Of a stretch of 45,415 nt of DNA, positions 34,546 through 45,247 are shown piece by piece. Under the pieces are notes generated by a model. It was not told the DNA's origin and did not search any database. It was given only the letters and a program-made list of their open reading frames with translations. The position numbers were made by a program, and so were the translations under genes. The stretch spans positions 1 through 45,415 of the forward strand of contig CAITOF010000062.1 in NCBI GenBank assembly GCA_903893945.1, written 5' to 3'. Every line of letters begins with the position of its first letter. Position 1 is the stretch's first letter. Source of the DNA: an uncultured Oxalobacteraceae bacterium (lineage in GTDB: Bacteria; Pseudomonadota; Gammaproteobacteria; Burkholderiales; Burkholderiaceae_D).

Positions 34546-36534
34546 TCAGGCATTGAGCGCAGCCTGGATCGGTTCGTCAACCGGTGCCGGCTTCCTCCTG
34601 AGTGAAGCAATCCGGTAGCGCCGGTCTGACGCGGCAAAGGCTCCACCCAGCGCAATGATCAGGCAACCGCTCCAGATCCAGCTGACGAAAGGCTTGTGCT
34701 GCACTCGAACCACCCAAACCTCGGGACTTGTTTCGTCGCCGAGTGACACATATAGATCACGCGTAAAACCGCGGTCTATGGCCGCTTCGGTCATCGGCAT
34801 CTGCTGAACAATAAAAAACCGCTTTTCCGGTTTCATGGTGGCTATTTTCTCTGTGCCGCGCGTCACCTCAAACGTCGCTTGCGCTGCGACATAATTGGGC
34901 CCCCTGATGTCCCGGATACCGGAAAATCGAAACGCATAATCGCCGGCATGGGTGGTATCGCCCGGTCGCATCGTGACATCGCTGGAAATTTCCAGACCCT
35001 TGACCAGCGTCACCCCCACGACAAACACGGCAACACCGGCATGAGCGATTAACATGCCCCAATAACTTCGGGGCTGACTGGCTATCCGGCTCCACAGGGA
35101 TGTCCCCACCGGCGCATGACGCAGCCGTTCAAACAGATGCCATGCTGTTGCCAGAAAAATCCAGGCAGCCAGTGTAATGCCGGCCAGCATCAGCGCGCTG
35201 TGCGCCACCATGAAGCCCGCGCCAAGGGCACATAGCAGGACGGCTGACGCAACCCAGCGCAATTGACCCAGCACCTCACGAAATTGCGCACGCTTCCAGT
35301 TGACAAAGGGGCCAACAGCAATCAGCACCAGGACTGGCAGCATAAGCGGCACAAATACGGTCTCAAAGTAAGGCGGTCCGACCGATATCTTGCCAAGATT
35401 TAATGCATCAAGAAACAGGGGATAGAGGGTGCCCAGAAAAACCGTTCCGGCCGCCGCTAAAAACAACACATTGTTAATCAGCAGCATCGATTCCCTGGAA
35501 AAAAAACTGAAGCTGCCGCCGAGCCCGACTTTGGGCGCCCTGAATGCATATAACAGCAGCGAGCCACCAATGACAACCGCAAGAAAAATCAGGATAAACA
35601 AACCACGCCGCGGATCCGTTGCAAACGCGTGCACCGAGGTAAGAACACCGGATCGCACAATGAACGTGCCAAGCAGTGAAAGCGAAAACGCAACGATGGC
35701 CAGTAATACCGTCCAGTTTTTGAAGCTGCCGCGTTTTTCCGTCACTGCCAGCGAATGAATTAACGCTGTCCCGACCAGCCAGGGCATGAATGACGCATTT
35801 TCGACAGCGTCCCAGAACCACCACCCGCCCCAGCCCAGTTCATAATAGGCCCAGAAACTTCCCATAAAAATACCCAGGGTCAGAAACATCCAGGCGACCA
35901 GGGTCCACGGTCTGGACCAGCGTGCCCACGCGGCGTCCAGCCGGCCGCCCATCAACGCTGCAATGGCAAAAGAAAACGCGACCGAAAAGCCGACATAGCC
36001 CATATATAACATGGGTGGGTGGACGATCATCCCGAAGTCCTGCAGCAGGGGATTCAGGTCACGCCCATCCGGCGGTGCGGGCAGCAGTCGTTCAAACGGG
36101 TTTGAGGTAAACAGCATGAAACATAAAAAGCCCACGCTGATCAGGCCCATCACACCCAGAACCCGCGCCACCATTTCTTCCGGCAACTGCCGGCTGAACA
36201 GGGCCACCGCGAACGTCCACACCACCAGCATTTCATTCCATAGCAGTAGCGAACCTTCATGCCCGCCCCAGGTCCCGGCAATACGATAATAAACCGGTAG
36301 CATGGAATTCGAATTTGACGCCACGTAGGCAACCGAGAAATCGTTATTCACGAAGGAATACACCAGACATCCGAAGGCAATGCTGACAAACGTGAATTGA
36401 CCCGCCGCCGCAGGTCGCGCAAGCGCCATCCAGCGGGAATTTCCGTAAAAAGATCCGACAACCGGCAATGTGCCCTGAACCAGTGCCAGGGACAGTGCGA
36501 GTATCAGGGAAAAAACGCCAATTTCAGGGATCAT
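34546..36534 (-). CDS. ccmF: Haem lyase subunit CcmF
   Basis: The 662-aa integral membrane protein has about fifteen helices. It carries the tryptophan-rich haem-binding motif LGWGGWWFWDAVENASFMPW together with GTWGGHEGSLLLW and conserved periplasmic histidines, for example ALIHSLAVTEKRG. CcmF receives haem from CcmE and attaches it to apocytochrome c. It is the first gene of the ccmFGHI run. ccmABCDE are not in the window and must be elsewhere, since the Ccm system cannot work without CcmC and CcmE. A terminator for the upstream hupB/tRNA transcript lies just before it. Confidence 0.97.
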   Translation of the reverse strand: MIPEIGVFSLILALSLALVQGTLPVVGSFYGNSRWMALARPAAAGQFTFVSIAFGCLVYSFVNNDFSVAYVASNSNSMLPVYYRIAGTWGGHEGSLLLWNEMLVVWTFAVALFSRQLPEEMVARVLGVMGLISVGFLCFMLFTSNPFERLLPAPPDGRDLNPLLQDFGMIVHPPMLYMGYVGFSVAFSFAIAALMGGRLDAAWARWSRPWTLVAWMFLTLGIFMGSFWAYYELGWGGWWFWDAVENASFMPWLVGTALIHSLAVTEKRGSFKNWTVLLAIVAFSLSLLGTFIVRSGVLTSVHAFATDPRRGLFILIFLAVVIGGSLLLYAFRAPKVGLGGSFSFFSRESMLLINNVLFLAAAGTVFLGTLYPLFLDALNLGKISVGPPYFETVFVPLMLPVLVLIAVGPFVNWKRAQFREVLGQLRWVASAVLLCALGAGFMVAHSALMLAGITLAAWIFLATAWHLFERLRHAPVGTSLWSRIASQPRSYWGMLIAHAGVAVFVVGVTLVKGLEISSDVTMRPGDTTHAGDYAFRFSGIRDIRGPNYVAAQATFEVTRGTEKIATMKPEKRFFIVQQMPMTEAAIDRGFTRDLYVSLGDETSPEVWVVRVQHKPFVSWIWSGCLIIALGGAFAASDRRYRIASLRRKPAPVDEPIQAALNA

Positions 36535-36579
36535 TGTTGACCTTTACAGTCTTTTGCCGGTAGCGCCTGCAAGCGGGCT

Positions 36580-36605
36580 AAATAAAAACGCCCGCAATCG
36601 CGGGC
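36580..36605 (-). terminator. Terminator downstream of hupB and tRNA-Val
   Basis: GCCCGC (36590-36595) pairs with GCGGGC (36600-36605) around AATC. Read leftward, the stem is followed by GTTTTTATTT, a good U-tract. It ends the leftward hupB/tRNA-Val transcript and separates it from ccmF. Confidence 0.85.
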
Positions 36606-36738
36606 ATTTCGGATAATGTCATTTCTGGATTCTGGTGAAGTAGCCCGTGGCGTTATTCTCAAACCTGCTAACCATCTGATCATCCACCTGTTCAGTGTTA
36701 AGTGCCGCTACCACTGACTGCGACCAACTGCGTTCAAT

Positions 36739-36814
36739 TGGTGGGTGCTGAGAGGCTCGAACTCCCGACCTACGCCTTGTAAGGGCGCCGCTCTACCAAC
36801 TGAGCTAAGCACCC
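36739..36814 (-). tRNA. tRNA-Val (anticodon UAC)
   Basis: A complete 76-nt cloverleaf on the minus strand begins GGGTGCTTAGCTCAG and ends GCACCCACCA, with CCA encoded. The anticodon stem-loop is GCGCC-CTTACAA-GGCGT, so the anticodon is TAC. The T-arm has GTTCGAGCC. It lies 23 bp after hupB on the same strand and probably is co-transcribed with it. Confidence 0.97.
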
Positions 36815-36837
36815 AATCAAACCTCAGACTACGCCGC

Positions 36838-37110
36838 TTAGTTAACCGCGTCTTTCAATCCTTTACCAGGTTTGAACTTGGGTACCTTGGCCGACTTGAT
36901 TTTAATTGCCTCGCCTGTTCTCGGGTTACGACCGACACGCGCAGCACGTTTTCCGACTGAGAACGTACCGAAGCCAACCAGGGTAACTGTGCCATTTTTT
37001 TTCAGTGTCACTTTAATTGCACCAATCGCTGCGTCTAAAGAACGTGTTGCGGCTGCCTTCGAGATGTCCGCAGATTTGGCGATATGTTCGATCAATTCAG
37101 TTTTATTCAC
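36838..37110 (-). CDS. hupB: Histone-like DNA-binding protein HU-beta
   Basis: The 90-aa protein is a complete HU. The N-terminal helices have [20 protein letters not shown], the beta-arm segment has [21 protein letters not shown], and the C-terminus has [15 protein letters not shown]. It bends and compacts DNA as a dimer. The start codon is GTG at 37110, supported by AGGGGAC six bases upstream. It leads a short transcript with tRNA-Val, an arrangement common in proteobacteria. Confidence 0.97.
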   Translation of the reverse strand: MNKTELIEHIAKSADISKAAATRSLDAAIGAIKVTLKKNGTVTLVGFGTFSVGKRAARVGRNPRTGEAIKIKSAKVPKFKPGKGLKDAVN

Positions 37111-37812
37111 TTACGTCCCCTAACAAAAGTTAAATTTGATTTCAATTATGTTTGACTTTGAATGTTCTTGGTTGTCCACACAATGGATGGCTTTGATCTT
37201 ATTAATTTTTGTGACCAGCTACTTGGTAGTAGAAAATCAGCCTTCGTATTAAACAAGCCCTAAAGCACGGTGTCAAGCGGTTTAACCAAATTTAACACGG
37301 GAATAAAAAAAATAAATATGAATCGGGCGGCAGATGCGCCAAACGTTCCAATTTTAAGCGCCAATTACAGCGGCCAGATTAGTTTTTAATTAAAATTGCT
37401 GGTCAGGTTACTGCGTTTTTGATCATATTTGATTTACAAATAATAAAAAATCGAATTCAACTATGAAAACCGCCTGATCATTTTTTTGTCTGGGCGAGCG
37501 CAAAACGGATTTCATCCGCATTTAAGTGGCCGGGAATCCGATCTGCCGGTTACCTGACCGGGCCGGACATCGAAAGTCACCTAGCGCTCCGTTTCGGCCC
37601 TTCATCTTTGTGGTGTTTTAACTAATATTCATTTATATTGCCCAATCGCAGCGTGCCTGCGCTAACGTACCGTAGCGCGCTGCAGGCACAGCGAATCCGG
37701 AAGCCACATATCAGTCTGGCAGATCGTTGAAAGTTCTATAGAATAACAAAAGTTTTTACCGATTGATATAAACCGACTATAGTTTAGACCCTACACCCCA
37801 TCTTATTGAATC
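37111..37812. other. AT-rich divergent intergenic region between hupB and nadB
   Basis: This 702-bp gap is the largest non-coding stretch. It contains AT-rich flanks, a GC-richer core at about 37490-37690 with two possible hairpins, and the nadB promoter. One hairpin is GGGCCG (37560-37565) with CGGCCC (37595-37600); the other is GTGCCTGC (37653-37660) with GCAGGCAC (37682-37689). The only small ORFs lack ribosome sites. A small RNA is possible but not demonstrated. Confidence 0.5.
37755..37783 (+). promoter_or_regulatory. Sigma-70-type promoter of nadB
   Basis: TTTACC (37755-37760), a 17-bp spacer and TATAGT (37778-37783) form a good promoter. Transcription would start near 37790, giving a leader of about 23 nt. 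No riboswitch is visible. Confidence 0.65.
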
Positions 37813-39480
37813 ATGAAATTTGACGTTGCCATTATCGGAAGTGGACTTGCAGGTTTTTCTGTCGCTCTTCACCTGGCCGAGACCCAGAAGGTCGCGATCT
37901 TTTCAAAACGCGCTCTGCAGGACGGATCCAGCAGTTGGGCGCAGGGTGGAATAGCGGCGGTGCTGGATTCCGGTGACAGCGTTGAACAGCATTTATCGGA
38001 CACACTCATTGCCGGTGGTGGCATGTGTGACGAGGCAGCAACCCGGTATATTCTGGAAAACGGTCGCGATGCGATCGAATGGCTGATTGCCCAGGGCGTG
38101 CCCTTTACACAGGACGCCGATGCCGAGCTCGGCTACCATTTAACCCGCGAAGGCGGGCACAGCCAGCGCCGGATAATCCACGCAGCGGATGCAACGGGTC
38201 AGGCAGTGCAGATGACACTCGAGCAGAAAGTACGCAATCACCCCAATATACGGCTGTTTGAACATTACTACGCGATTGACCTGATCACCACCGACAAACT
38301 GGACGGCACCGGCACCGGCTCCGTGCGCGCAACCCGTTCGACTGCACGGTGCCTGGGCTTGTATGTTCAGGACGTCAAAACCGGCAAGGTTCACACCGTA
38401 TCGGCACAGCACACTGTGCTGGCAACCGGGGGCGCAGGTAAAGTTTACCTGTACACGACCAATCCGGACACCGCAACGGGCGATGGAATTGCCATGGCCT
38501 GGCGCGCCGGATGCCGGATCGCGAATATGGAATTCATTCAGTTCCATCCAACCTGCCTGTACCACCCCTATGCCAAATCTTTTTTAATTTCCGAAGCCGT
38601 TCGTGGTGAAGGCGGACTGTTGAAATTACCTGCCGAGTCCGGTCCCGCCGCCGGGACGCGCTTTATGCCCGCCCATGACGAACGGGCTGAACTGGCCCCG
38701 CGTGACGTGGTCGCCCGTGCCATAGACTTTGAAATGAAAAAGCGCGGACTGGATCATGTTGATCTGGACATTTCACATCAGTCTCCCGAGTTTCTGCAGG
38801 AGCACTTCCCGACCATCTATGCCCGGTGTCTGGAATTCGGCATTGACATCAGCAAGCAGCCCATTCCCGTTGTTCCAGCGGCTCACTACACATGTGGCGG
38901 CGTCATTACCGACATGTTAGGACGAACCGATATACCCGGTTTATACGCGGTGGGTGAAACTTCCTATACAGGATTGCATGGCGCCAATCGTCTGGCCAGC
39001 AATTCACTTCTCGAATGCGTGGTCATAGGGAAAGCGGTCGCTGAACAGATTGCCAGCCAGGAACCGGCCAGCGTGCCCGAACTGCCGGGCTGGGATGAAA
39101 GTCGTGTGACGGACGCCGATGAAGAGGTGGTGATTGCCCACAACTGGGACGAGTTGCGCCGCTTCATGTGGAACTATGTCGGCATCGTGCGCACCACCAA
39201 GCGCCTCGAACGTGCCCAGCACCGGATCCGACTGTTAAAGGAGGAAATTGACGAGTACTACGCCAACTTCCGCATCACCAATCATTTACTGGAACTGCGC
39301 AATCTGGTTGATGTGGCCTCGCTGATTGTCAACAGCGCGCTGAGCCGTCGTGAAAGTCGCGGCCTGCATTTCAGCCGTGATTTTCCGGACACGCTGCCCA
39401 AAGCCATACCGACGGTATTGGCCCCGCAGCGGCGCGACAAAACGGCGCGCGGCCCTTTTCGTCCAGCGGATAAATCATGA
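37813..39480 (+). CDS. nadB: L-aspartate oxidase NadB
   Basis: The 555-aa flavoenzyme oxidises L-aspartate to iminoaspartate, the first step of de novo NAD synthesis. The N-terminal FAD motif is [15 protein letters not shown], followed by [12 protein letters not shown]. The catalytic region has [16 protein letters not shown] and [11 protein letters not shown], and the late FAD segment [18 protein letters not shown] is present. A helical C-terminal domain follows. Its length slightly exceeds E. coli NadB (540 aa). nadA and nadC are not adjacent. It opens a rightward run of four further genes. Confidence 0.97.
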   Translation: MKFDVAIIGSGLAGFSVALHLAETQKVAIFSKRALQDGSSSWAQGGIAAVLDSGDSVEQHLSDTLIAGGGMCDEAATRYILENGRDAIEWLIAQGVPFTQDADAELGYHLTREGGHSQRRIIHAADATGQAVQMTLEQKVRNHPNIRLFEHYYAIDLITTDKLDGTGTGSVRATRSTARCLGLYVQDVKTGKVHTVSAQHTVLATGGAGKVYLYTTNPDTATGDGIAMAWRAGCRIANMEFIQFHPTCLYHPYAKSFLISEAVRGEGGLLKLPAESGPAAGTRFMPAHDERAELAPRDVVARAIDFEMKKRGLDHVDLDISHQSPEFLQEHFPTIYARCLEFGIDISKQPIPVVPAAHYTCGGVITDMLGRTDIPGLYAVGETSYTGLHGANRLASNSLLECVVIGKAVAEQIASQEPASVPELPGWDESRVTDADEEVVIAHNWDELRRFMWNYVGIVRTTKRLERAQHRIRLLKEEIDEYYANFRITNHLLELRNLVDVASLIVNSALSRRESRGLHFSRDFPDTLPKAIPTVLAPQRRDKTARGPFRPADKS

Positions 39481-40548
<1,068 letters not shown>

Positions 40549-40552
<4 letters not shown>

Positions 40553-41970
40553 CCACTTTTCTTGACCAGTGCCGTCAGATTCTGGGCAACGATTACGTGC
40601 AGACCGAGCCGACTGCCATGGCGCCCTACCTCACCGACTATCGCCAGCGCTACACCGGTAAAGCGCTCGCGCTATTAAGGCCCGCCAGCACTGCACAGGT
40701 GGCGGCCATTGTCCGGCTGTGCTGTGCACACCGGGTCGCACTGGTGCCGCAGGGCGGCAACACCGGCCTGGTACTGGGCAGTGTGCCGGATCAGTCGGGC
40801 CGGGCCGTGCTTTTGTCATTAAGACGCCTGAACCAGATCCGTCATACCGACACGCTCAACAATACCATCACCGTGGAAGCGGGCTGCCTGTTGCAGCAGG
40901 TACAAAATGCGGCTGATTCGGTCGACAGATTGTTTCCCTTGTCGCTAGCATCGGAAGGAAGCTGCACGCTGGGAGGCAATCTGTCCACCAACGCCGGCGG
41001 GACCGCGGTACTCCACTACGGCAATTGCCGCGAGTTATGTCTGGGCCTGGAAGTGGTCACGCCGGGCGGCGATATCTGGGATGGCCTGCGCGGCTTACGC
41101 AAAGATAATACCGGTTATGATTTACGCGACCTGTATATCGGTGCGGAAGGTACGCTGGGAGTGATTACGGCAGCGGTCTTAAAACTGTTCCCCAAACCAC
41201 ACAGCCAGGTGACTGCCCTGGTCAACGTCAACTCGATCGAACATGCCGTCGAATTATTTCACCTGTTGCGCACACACAGCGCCGATGCGGCGCTGACCGC
41301 CTTTGAATTAATGTCCGATTATTGTTTAACATTGGTCAGGCAGCATTTTCCTGAAATACGGCAACCGGCCTCAGCCCATTCAGCTTTCTACGTATTACTG
41401 GAAATAACAAGCCAGAATGACGAAGCGGCATCCACGGCCGTGCTGGAAAGCGCACTGGAATCGGCCATGCAGCGAAACCTGACCACCGATGTCATCGTTG
41501 CAGCGTCGCGCGCCCAATCCGCTGCCCTATGGAATTTACGCGAGTCAATTTCGTCTGCGCAAGCGGCCGAAGGAAAAAATATCAAGCACGACATTTCCCT
41601 GCCTATCTCAAGCATCGGTCAATTCGTTCAACATACGGACGCCCTGCTGCAGCATCACTTCACGGGTTGCCGTATGGTCACTTTTGGACATCTGGGTGAC
41701 GGCAACCTGCATTACAACGTCTCGGCACCCCTGAATTCGCCCATCGATGAATTTTTATTGAAACAAAATGAGATTAATCGTGTCGTATATGACAGCGTTG
41801 CCCATTTCTCCGGGTCGATCTCGGCAGAACATGGTTTGGGTGCGCTGAAATGTGAAGAAATTGTACGCTATAAGAGTCACGTCGAAATGCAGCTGATGCG
41901 CAGCATCAAGCAGGCACTCGATCCCTTAAATATAATGAATCCGGGAAAGGTCATTGCGCCTTTACCGTAG
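40549..41970 (+). CDS. FAD-binding oxidoreductase, GlcD / D-2-hydroxyacid dehydrogenase family
   Basis: The ATG at 40549 overlaps the DUF2069 stop (ATGA) and gives 473 aa, the family length. The FAD_binding_4 domain (about 35-215) has VALVPQGGNTGLVLGSVP, LGGNLSTNAGGTAVLHYGN and YIGAEGTLGVITAA. The FAD-oxidase C-terminal domain has FGHLGDGNLHYN, a His motif in SAEHGLGALK, and NPGKVI at the end. Such enzymes oxidise D-lactate, D-2-hydroxyglutarate or glycolate and pass electrons to a quinone or cytochrome. The precise substrate is uncertain. It is translationally coupled to the two preceding genes. Confidence 0.92.
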
Positions 41971-41982
41971 GAAGTAAAGGCC

Positions 41983-42483
41983 ATGTGTCATCACCGATCA
42001 AACTTTTCCCCGTTCGTTTCCAGACTGCCCGTCCACGCAATCACGCTCACCCTGTTTTTCTGTTCAGCCCACGCAGACACCACCATTAACCGATGCAGAA
42101 CTGACAGCAGCGTAACCTATACCGACCAATCTTGCCCCACGCAAGCCACGTCAGAACAATTCAGCCGGCAAGTTGCTCCTCCCGACGATCCCGCCGGTGC
42201 GCAACGGCGCTATCACGCGGACCAGCAGCATCTGCAACAACTTGTACAGCAAAGGAAAAAGGAAGAAAAACATCAGGACCATGAAAACAGGGTAATCAGC
42301 AACCAAATCAAGGAAGCCAAAAGGAAAGAATATCAATGCAAGGAATGGACATTGAAACGCAATGCAGCGATTCAACGCCAGTCCGCTACAAATACCAAAG
42401 GGCGTAAAAGGAAAAAGGATCAGGCGCAACTGGCTGTGCTGCAGGCTGACTATAAAGTGGACTACTATTGCGGAGCGAACTGA
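41983..42483 (+). CDS. DUF4124-domain periplasmic protein with basic coiled-coil tail
   Basis: The 166-aa product has a signal peptide (HAITLTLFFCSAHA) and a short DUF4124 domain with INRCRTDSSVTYTDQSCP. A long, highly charged helical stretch (about 70-140) is rich in Gln, Lys and Glu, for example LQQLVQQRKKEEKHQ and NTKGRKRKKDQAQ. The end, DYYCGAN, carries a Cys. DUF4124 proteins are common in betaproteobacteria and have no established function. It is 12 bp after the FAD oxidoreductase, on the same strand. Confidence 0.8.
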   Translation: MCHHRSNFSPFVSRLPVHAITLTLFFCSAHADTTINRCRTDSSVTYTDQSCPTQATSEQFSRQVAPPDDPAGAQRRYHADQQHLQQLVQQRKKEEKHQDHENRVISNQIKEAKRKEYQCKEWTLKRNAAIQRQSATNTKGRKRKKDQAQLAVLQADYKVDYYCGAN

Positions 42484-42605
42484 TTTTTCAGGTTCCGCAG
42501 GTCACCGACGTCGGTGTTGGCTTTGACGTCCGGCCGCATCCGGTACAGCCGGCCTGCAGCCGGAAAAATCACTCCATAAGCAACCCGGCCAACACCGACC
42601 ACCCG

Positions 42606-43265
42606 TCAATGAGGCTGCTTGACTATGCGCAAATAAGGCTTGGGCGCCTTCCATCCTTCAGGGTAAATCTTCCTGGCATCGTCATCCGTCACCGATCCGG
42701 CGATGATCACATCGTCACCATTTTTCCAGTTGACCGGTGTCGCCACTTTAAATCTGGACGTGAGCTGTATAGAGTCCAGCACGCGCAGTATTTCATCGAA
42801 ATTTCGTCCTGTCGTCATCGGATAAGTCAGCATCAGCTTGATCTTTTTATCCGGTCCGATAATGAATACGGAACGCACCGTGGCATTGGTTGCCGCCGTG
42901 CGGCCCTCAGCGGTGCCGGCTTCATCGGCCGGCAGCATGTTGTACAGTTTGGCGACGGCCAGATCCGTGTCGCCTATCATCGGGTACTTGACTGCAGCGC
43001 CCTGGGTTTCTTCAATGTCGGCAGCCCACTTGCTATGGTTTTCAACCGGATCAATCGATAATCCGATGAGTTTGGCGTGCCGTTTGGTAAATTCAGGTTC
43101 GATCCTGGCCATGTAGCCCAATTCTGTGGTGCAGACCGGCGTGAAGTCTTTGGGATGCGAAAATAGTATCGCCCAGCTATCCCCTATCCATTCGTGGAAA
43201 TCGATTTTGCCGTGAGTCGTCAGTGCCGAAAAATTGGGTGCGGTGTCATTGATTCTAAGTGACAT
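42606..43265 (-). CDS. 1-Cys peroxiredoxin (Prx6 type)
   Basis: The 219-aa protein has the AhpC/TSA fold with the peroxidatic site FSHPKDFTPVCTTELG (Cys45) and the Prx6-type C-terminal extension, including LTYPMTTGRNFDEILRVLDS and the GDDVIIAGSV segment. No resolving cysteine is evident, which is typical of 1-Cys Prx6 enzymes that reduce H2O2 and organic peroxides. It is transcribed alone, convergent with the DUF4124 gene. A GGAGTAAC sequence lies before the ATG. Confidence 0.94.
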   Translation of the reverse strand: MSLRINDTAPNFSALTTHGKIDFHEWIGDSWAILFSHPKDFTPVCTTELGYMARIEPEFTKRHAKLIGLSIDPVENHSKWAADIEETQGAAVKYPMIGDTDLAVAKLYNMLPADEAGTAEGRTAATNATVRSVFIIGPDKKIKLMLTYPMTTGRNFDEILRVLDSIQLTSRFKVATPVNWKNGDDVIIAGSVTDDDARKIYPEGWKAPKPYLRIVKQPH

Positions 43266-43429
43266 GTTGTTACTCCTGATAAGATGGGTTCCGATTAGCT
43301 ATTGCCAAAAAGAACTAAAACGTGTTGTGCTCCCCGACCAGCGGAGATCAACCAGTTTAGAATTCCGTTAAATTAAAGTCAACGATCCATTTGGCATATA
43401 GACATAACCGATAACGACAGTGATGCAGG

Positions 43430-43894
43430 CTAGGACCAGGTAGTGAACGGCGTATGAATCAGATTTGAATTCAGATAGCGGGGGTCGTAAGTCACTTCGT
43501 CACCGACCCAGTCAGGCTTTTTAAATGACTGTGTTTCAGTTTCAAGTTCTATCTCGGCGACCACGAGCCCGTCGTTTGCGCCGATAAACACATCAAGCTC
43601 CCATAACGAGCCTTCATAAGAAATCCGGTAACGGTATTTTTCTATTAGCGGCTGCTCGCATAATTTCAGCAATTCATTGGCATCGATGACCGGAATGGCG
43701 TATTCCCATTCACCCCGGACAATTCCCTGCATGGCGCCTTTTATGGTCAACTGGGCCTGACCACCTTCGACCCGGACACGCACCACACGTTCCGGACTGG
43801 CAAGCAGGTAGCCCTGTCGCATCAGGTCACCCTGCGGCAAGGATACCCACGGCGTGCCGGTCACACGGAACTTGCGCTCTATTTCCAGTGCCAT
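43430..43894 (-). CDS. CYTH-domain protein (triphosphate tunnel metalloenzyme family)
   Basis: Starting at the ATG at 43894, the 154-aa protein opens with MALEIERKFRV, the ExExK signature of CYTH/TTM proteins. A matching beta-tunnel follows: VRVRVEGGQAQLTIKG, EKYRYRISYEGSLWELDVF and AEIELETETQSFKKPDWVG. Bacterial members hydrolyse inorganic triphosphate or act as nucleotide phosphatases; adenylate cyclase activity is rarer. It begins four bases after the stop of the M14 peptidase gene, so the two are coupled. Confidence 0.93.
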   Translation of the reverse strand: MALEIERKFRVTGTPWVSLPQGDLMRQGYLLASPERVVRVRVEGGQAQLTIKGAMQGIVRGEWEYAIPVIDANELLKLCEQPLIEKYRYRISYEGSLWELDVFIGANDGLVVAEIELETETQSFKKPDWVGDEVTYDPRYLNSNLIHTPFTTWS

Positions 43895-43898
43895 CGGC

Positions 43899-45026
43899 TC
43901 AGGATCGGCTGACGTGTGCCAAGATCGGTTGCAACATCGCCTCGCCCAATTTGGCGCTACGATCACCATCCCAGCCAACGACAACATCAGGCAGTTCGAT
44001 ATTGTCCTTGAACGGCAACTCCAGCGTGAGTGCCACACATTTAAAATGATAGCCAACATACTTGGAAGCAAGCTTGAGCATGTCGTCGTAATATTTGTCA
44101 GGCGGGTAACCGAACTCGGTTTGGAAATCCGGGCTTGCCTTCACGAAATTGTCGACAAATGCCTGCTGCTCGGCTCTCTGCCTGTCTGAGAAGTCTTTCA
44201 GCATTTCGTTACCGGCGACAAAAATATAGGGCAAACCTTCATCGCCGTGTACGTCCAAAAATAAATCACAGCCTGTTTCATGCATCCTGTTTTTAACGTA
44301 ATACACTTCCGGACTGCGTTCAATACTTGGCGTCATCCATTCACGATTCAGGTTTGCGCCCGATCCATTGGTGCGCAAGTTGCCGCGTACCGACCCGTCC
44401 GGGTTCATGTTGGGGACCACATAGAACACCGCTTTCTGCAGGATTTTGCGGGACACAGGGTTGGCAACATCGAGCAGTGCGTCCAGCATGCCTTCCACCA
44501 GCCATTCCGCCATCGTTTCACCCGGATGCTGACGCGCAATCACCCAAATCTTCTGTTCTGCCGATTCGTCACCGACCACCAGCATGTTCAGGTCGCGCCC
44601 ATCGACGGTGCTGCCCAGATCTTCAATGCGCACCAGCGGCGAATAGGCAGCGCGACCCAGCAGCGACAGGTGCCGTTCCCAGGAATACGGCTCAAAATAG
44701 GCGTAATACACACTGTCTTCCGTGGGAGTATGGTTGATGGTAATCACCTTGCCGTCAAACTCGGTGTCCACCCTGAACCATTCTTCACGGTCGTAGCTCG
44801 CCACGGCGCGATAGCCTTCCCAGCCGGTCGGATAGGTGGCTTCACCCGCATTCAGAATCTGTATGGAACAGGCTTCATTGCGTGCCCCCTGCAAACGAAA
44901 ATAAAACCACTGCATAAAATCGGCATGCGAATCTTTACGCAAGTGCAGATGTATCTGATCTGGGCTCTGTGCGCTGACGATTTCAATCGCGCCAGCGTCA
45001 AAATGAGAACTGATTTTAATCGGCAT
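43899..45026 (-). CDS. M14-family cytosolic-type carboxypeptidase (CCP-like)
   Basis: From the ATG at 45026 the protein is 375 aa with no signal peptide, so it should be cytoplasmic. An N-terminal CCP-type beta domain (about 1-130) has QWFYFRLQGA and NAGEATYPTGWEGYR. The M14 catalytic domain follows. Zinc and catalytic residues are visible: HPGE in ARQHPGETMAEWLVEGM (His and Glu ligands), the NLNREW substrate-binding Asn-Arg, His in LDVHGDEG, and the catalytic Glu in ALTLELPF. In eukaryotes such enzymes remove glutamates from side chains or C-termini; the bacterial substrate is unknown. An upstream start at 45086 would add 20 unlikely residues. Confidence 0.92.
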   Translation of the reverse strand: MPIKISSHFDAGAIEIVSAQSPDQIHLHLRKDSHADFMQWFYFRLQGARNEACSIQILNAGEATYPTGWEGYRAVASYDREEWFRVDTEFDGKVITINHTPTEDSVYYAYFEPYSWERHLSLLGRAAYSPLVRIEDLGSTVDGRDLNMLVVGDESAEQKIWVIARQHPGETMAEWLVEGMLDALLDVANPVSRKILQKAVFYVVPNMNPDGSVRGNLRTNGSGANLNREWMTPSIERSPEVYYVKNRMHETGCDLFLDVHGDEGLPYIFVAGNEMLKDFSDRQRAEQQAFVDNFVKASPDFQTEFGYPPDKYYDDMLKLASKYVGYHFKCVALTLELPFKDNIELPDVVVGWDGDRSAKLGEAMLQPILAHVSRS

Positions 45027-45153
45027 AGTCGTGGGATCGGTTAAGACCAAAAAGTAAAACGCTATTCTCACCCTATTGACAGGCATTCATCAAGCATTCA
45101 CAACTATTTCTTCAATTTCAACGATTGGCCTAGTATTTGCCAGCAAAATTCTC

Positions 45154-45159
45154 TATAAT
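45154..45159 (+). promoter_or_regulatory. -10 box of the tRNA-Pro promoter
   Basis: A perfect TATAAT lies 11 bp upstream of the tRNA and is followed by a GC-rich discriminator (GCCCCTCG), a feature of stringently controlled stable-RNA promoters. The -35 region at the usual spacing is weak (TAGTAT). Confidence 0.65.
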
Positions 45160-45170
45160 CTGCCCCTCGT

Positions 45171-45247
45171 CGGGGCGTAGCGCAGCCTGGTAGCGTACTT
45201 GCATGGGGTGCAAGGGGTCGAGTGTTCGAATCACTCCGTCCCGACCA
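45171..45247 (+). tRNA. tRNA-Pro (anticodon GGG)
   Basis: A complete 77-nt cloverleaf starts CGGGGCGTAGCGCAG and ends CGTCCCGACCA, with CCA encoded. The anticodon stem-loop is CTTGC-ATGGGGT-GCAAG, so the anticodon is GGG, and the T-arm contains GTTCGAATC. It is followed by AT-rich sequence to the window edge (45248-45415), in which I see no gene. Confidence 0.97.

Noticed and set aside
37319..37390. 23-codon ORF in the hupB-nadB gap
   Set aside because: No ribosome site and length well within chance expectation.
42500..42605. CCGGC-CTGCA-GCCGG hairpin between the DUF4124 and peroxiredoxin genes as terminator
   Set aside because: Neither direction has a T-tract after the stem; kept only as an unproven stem.
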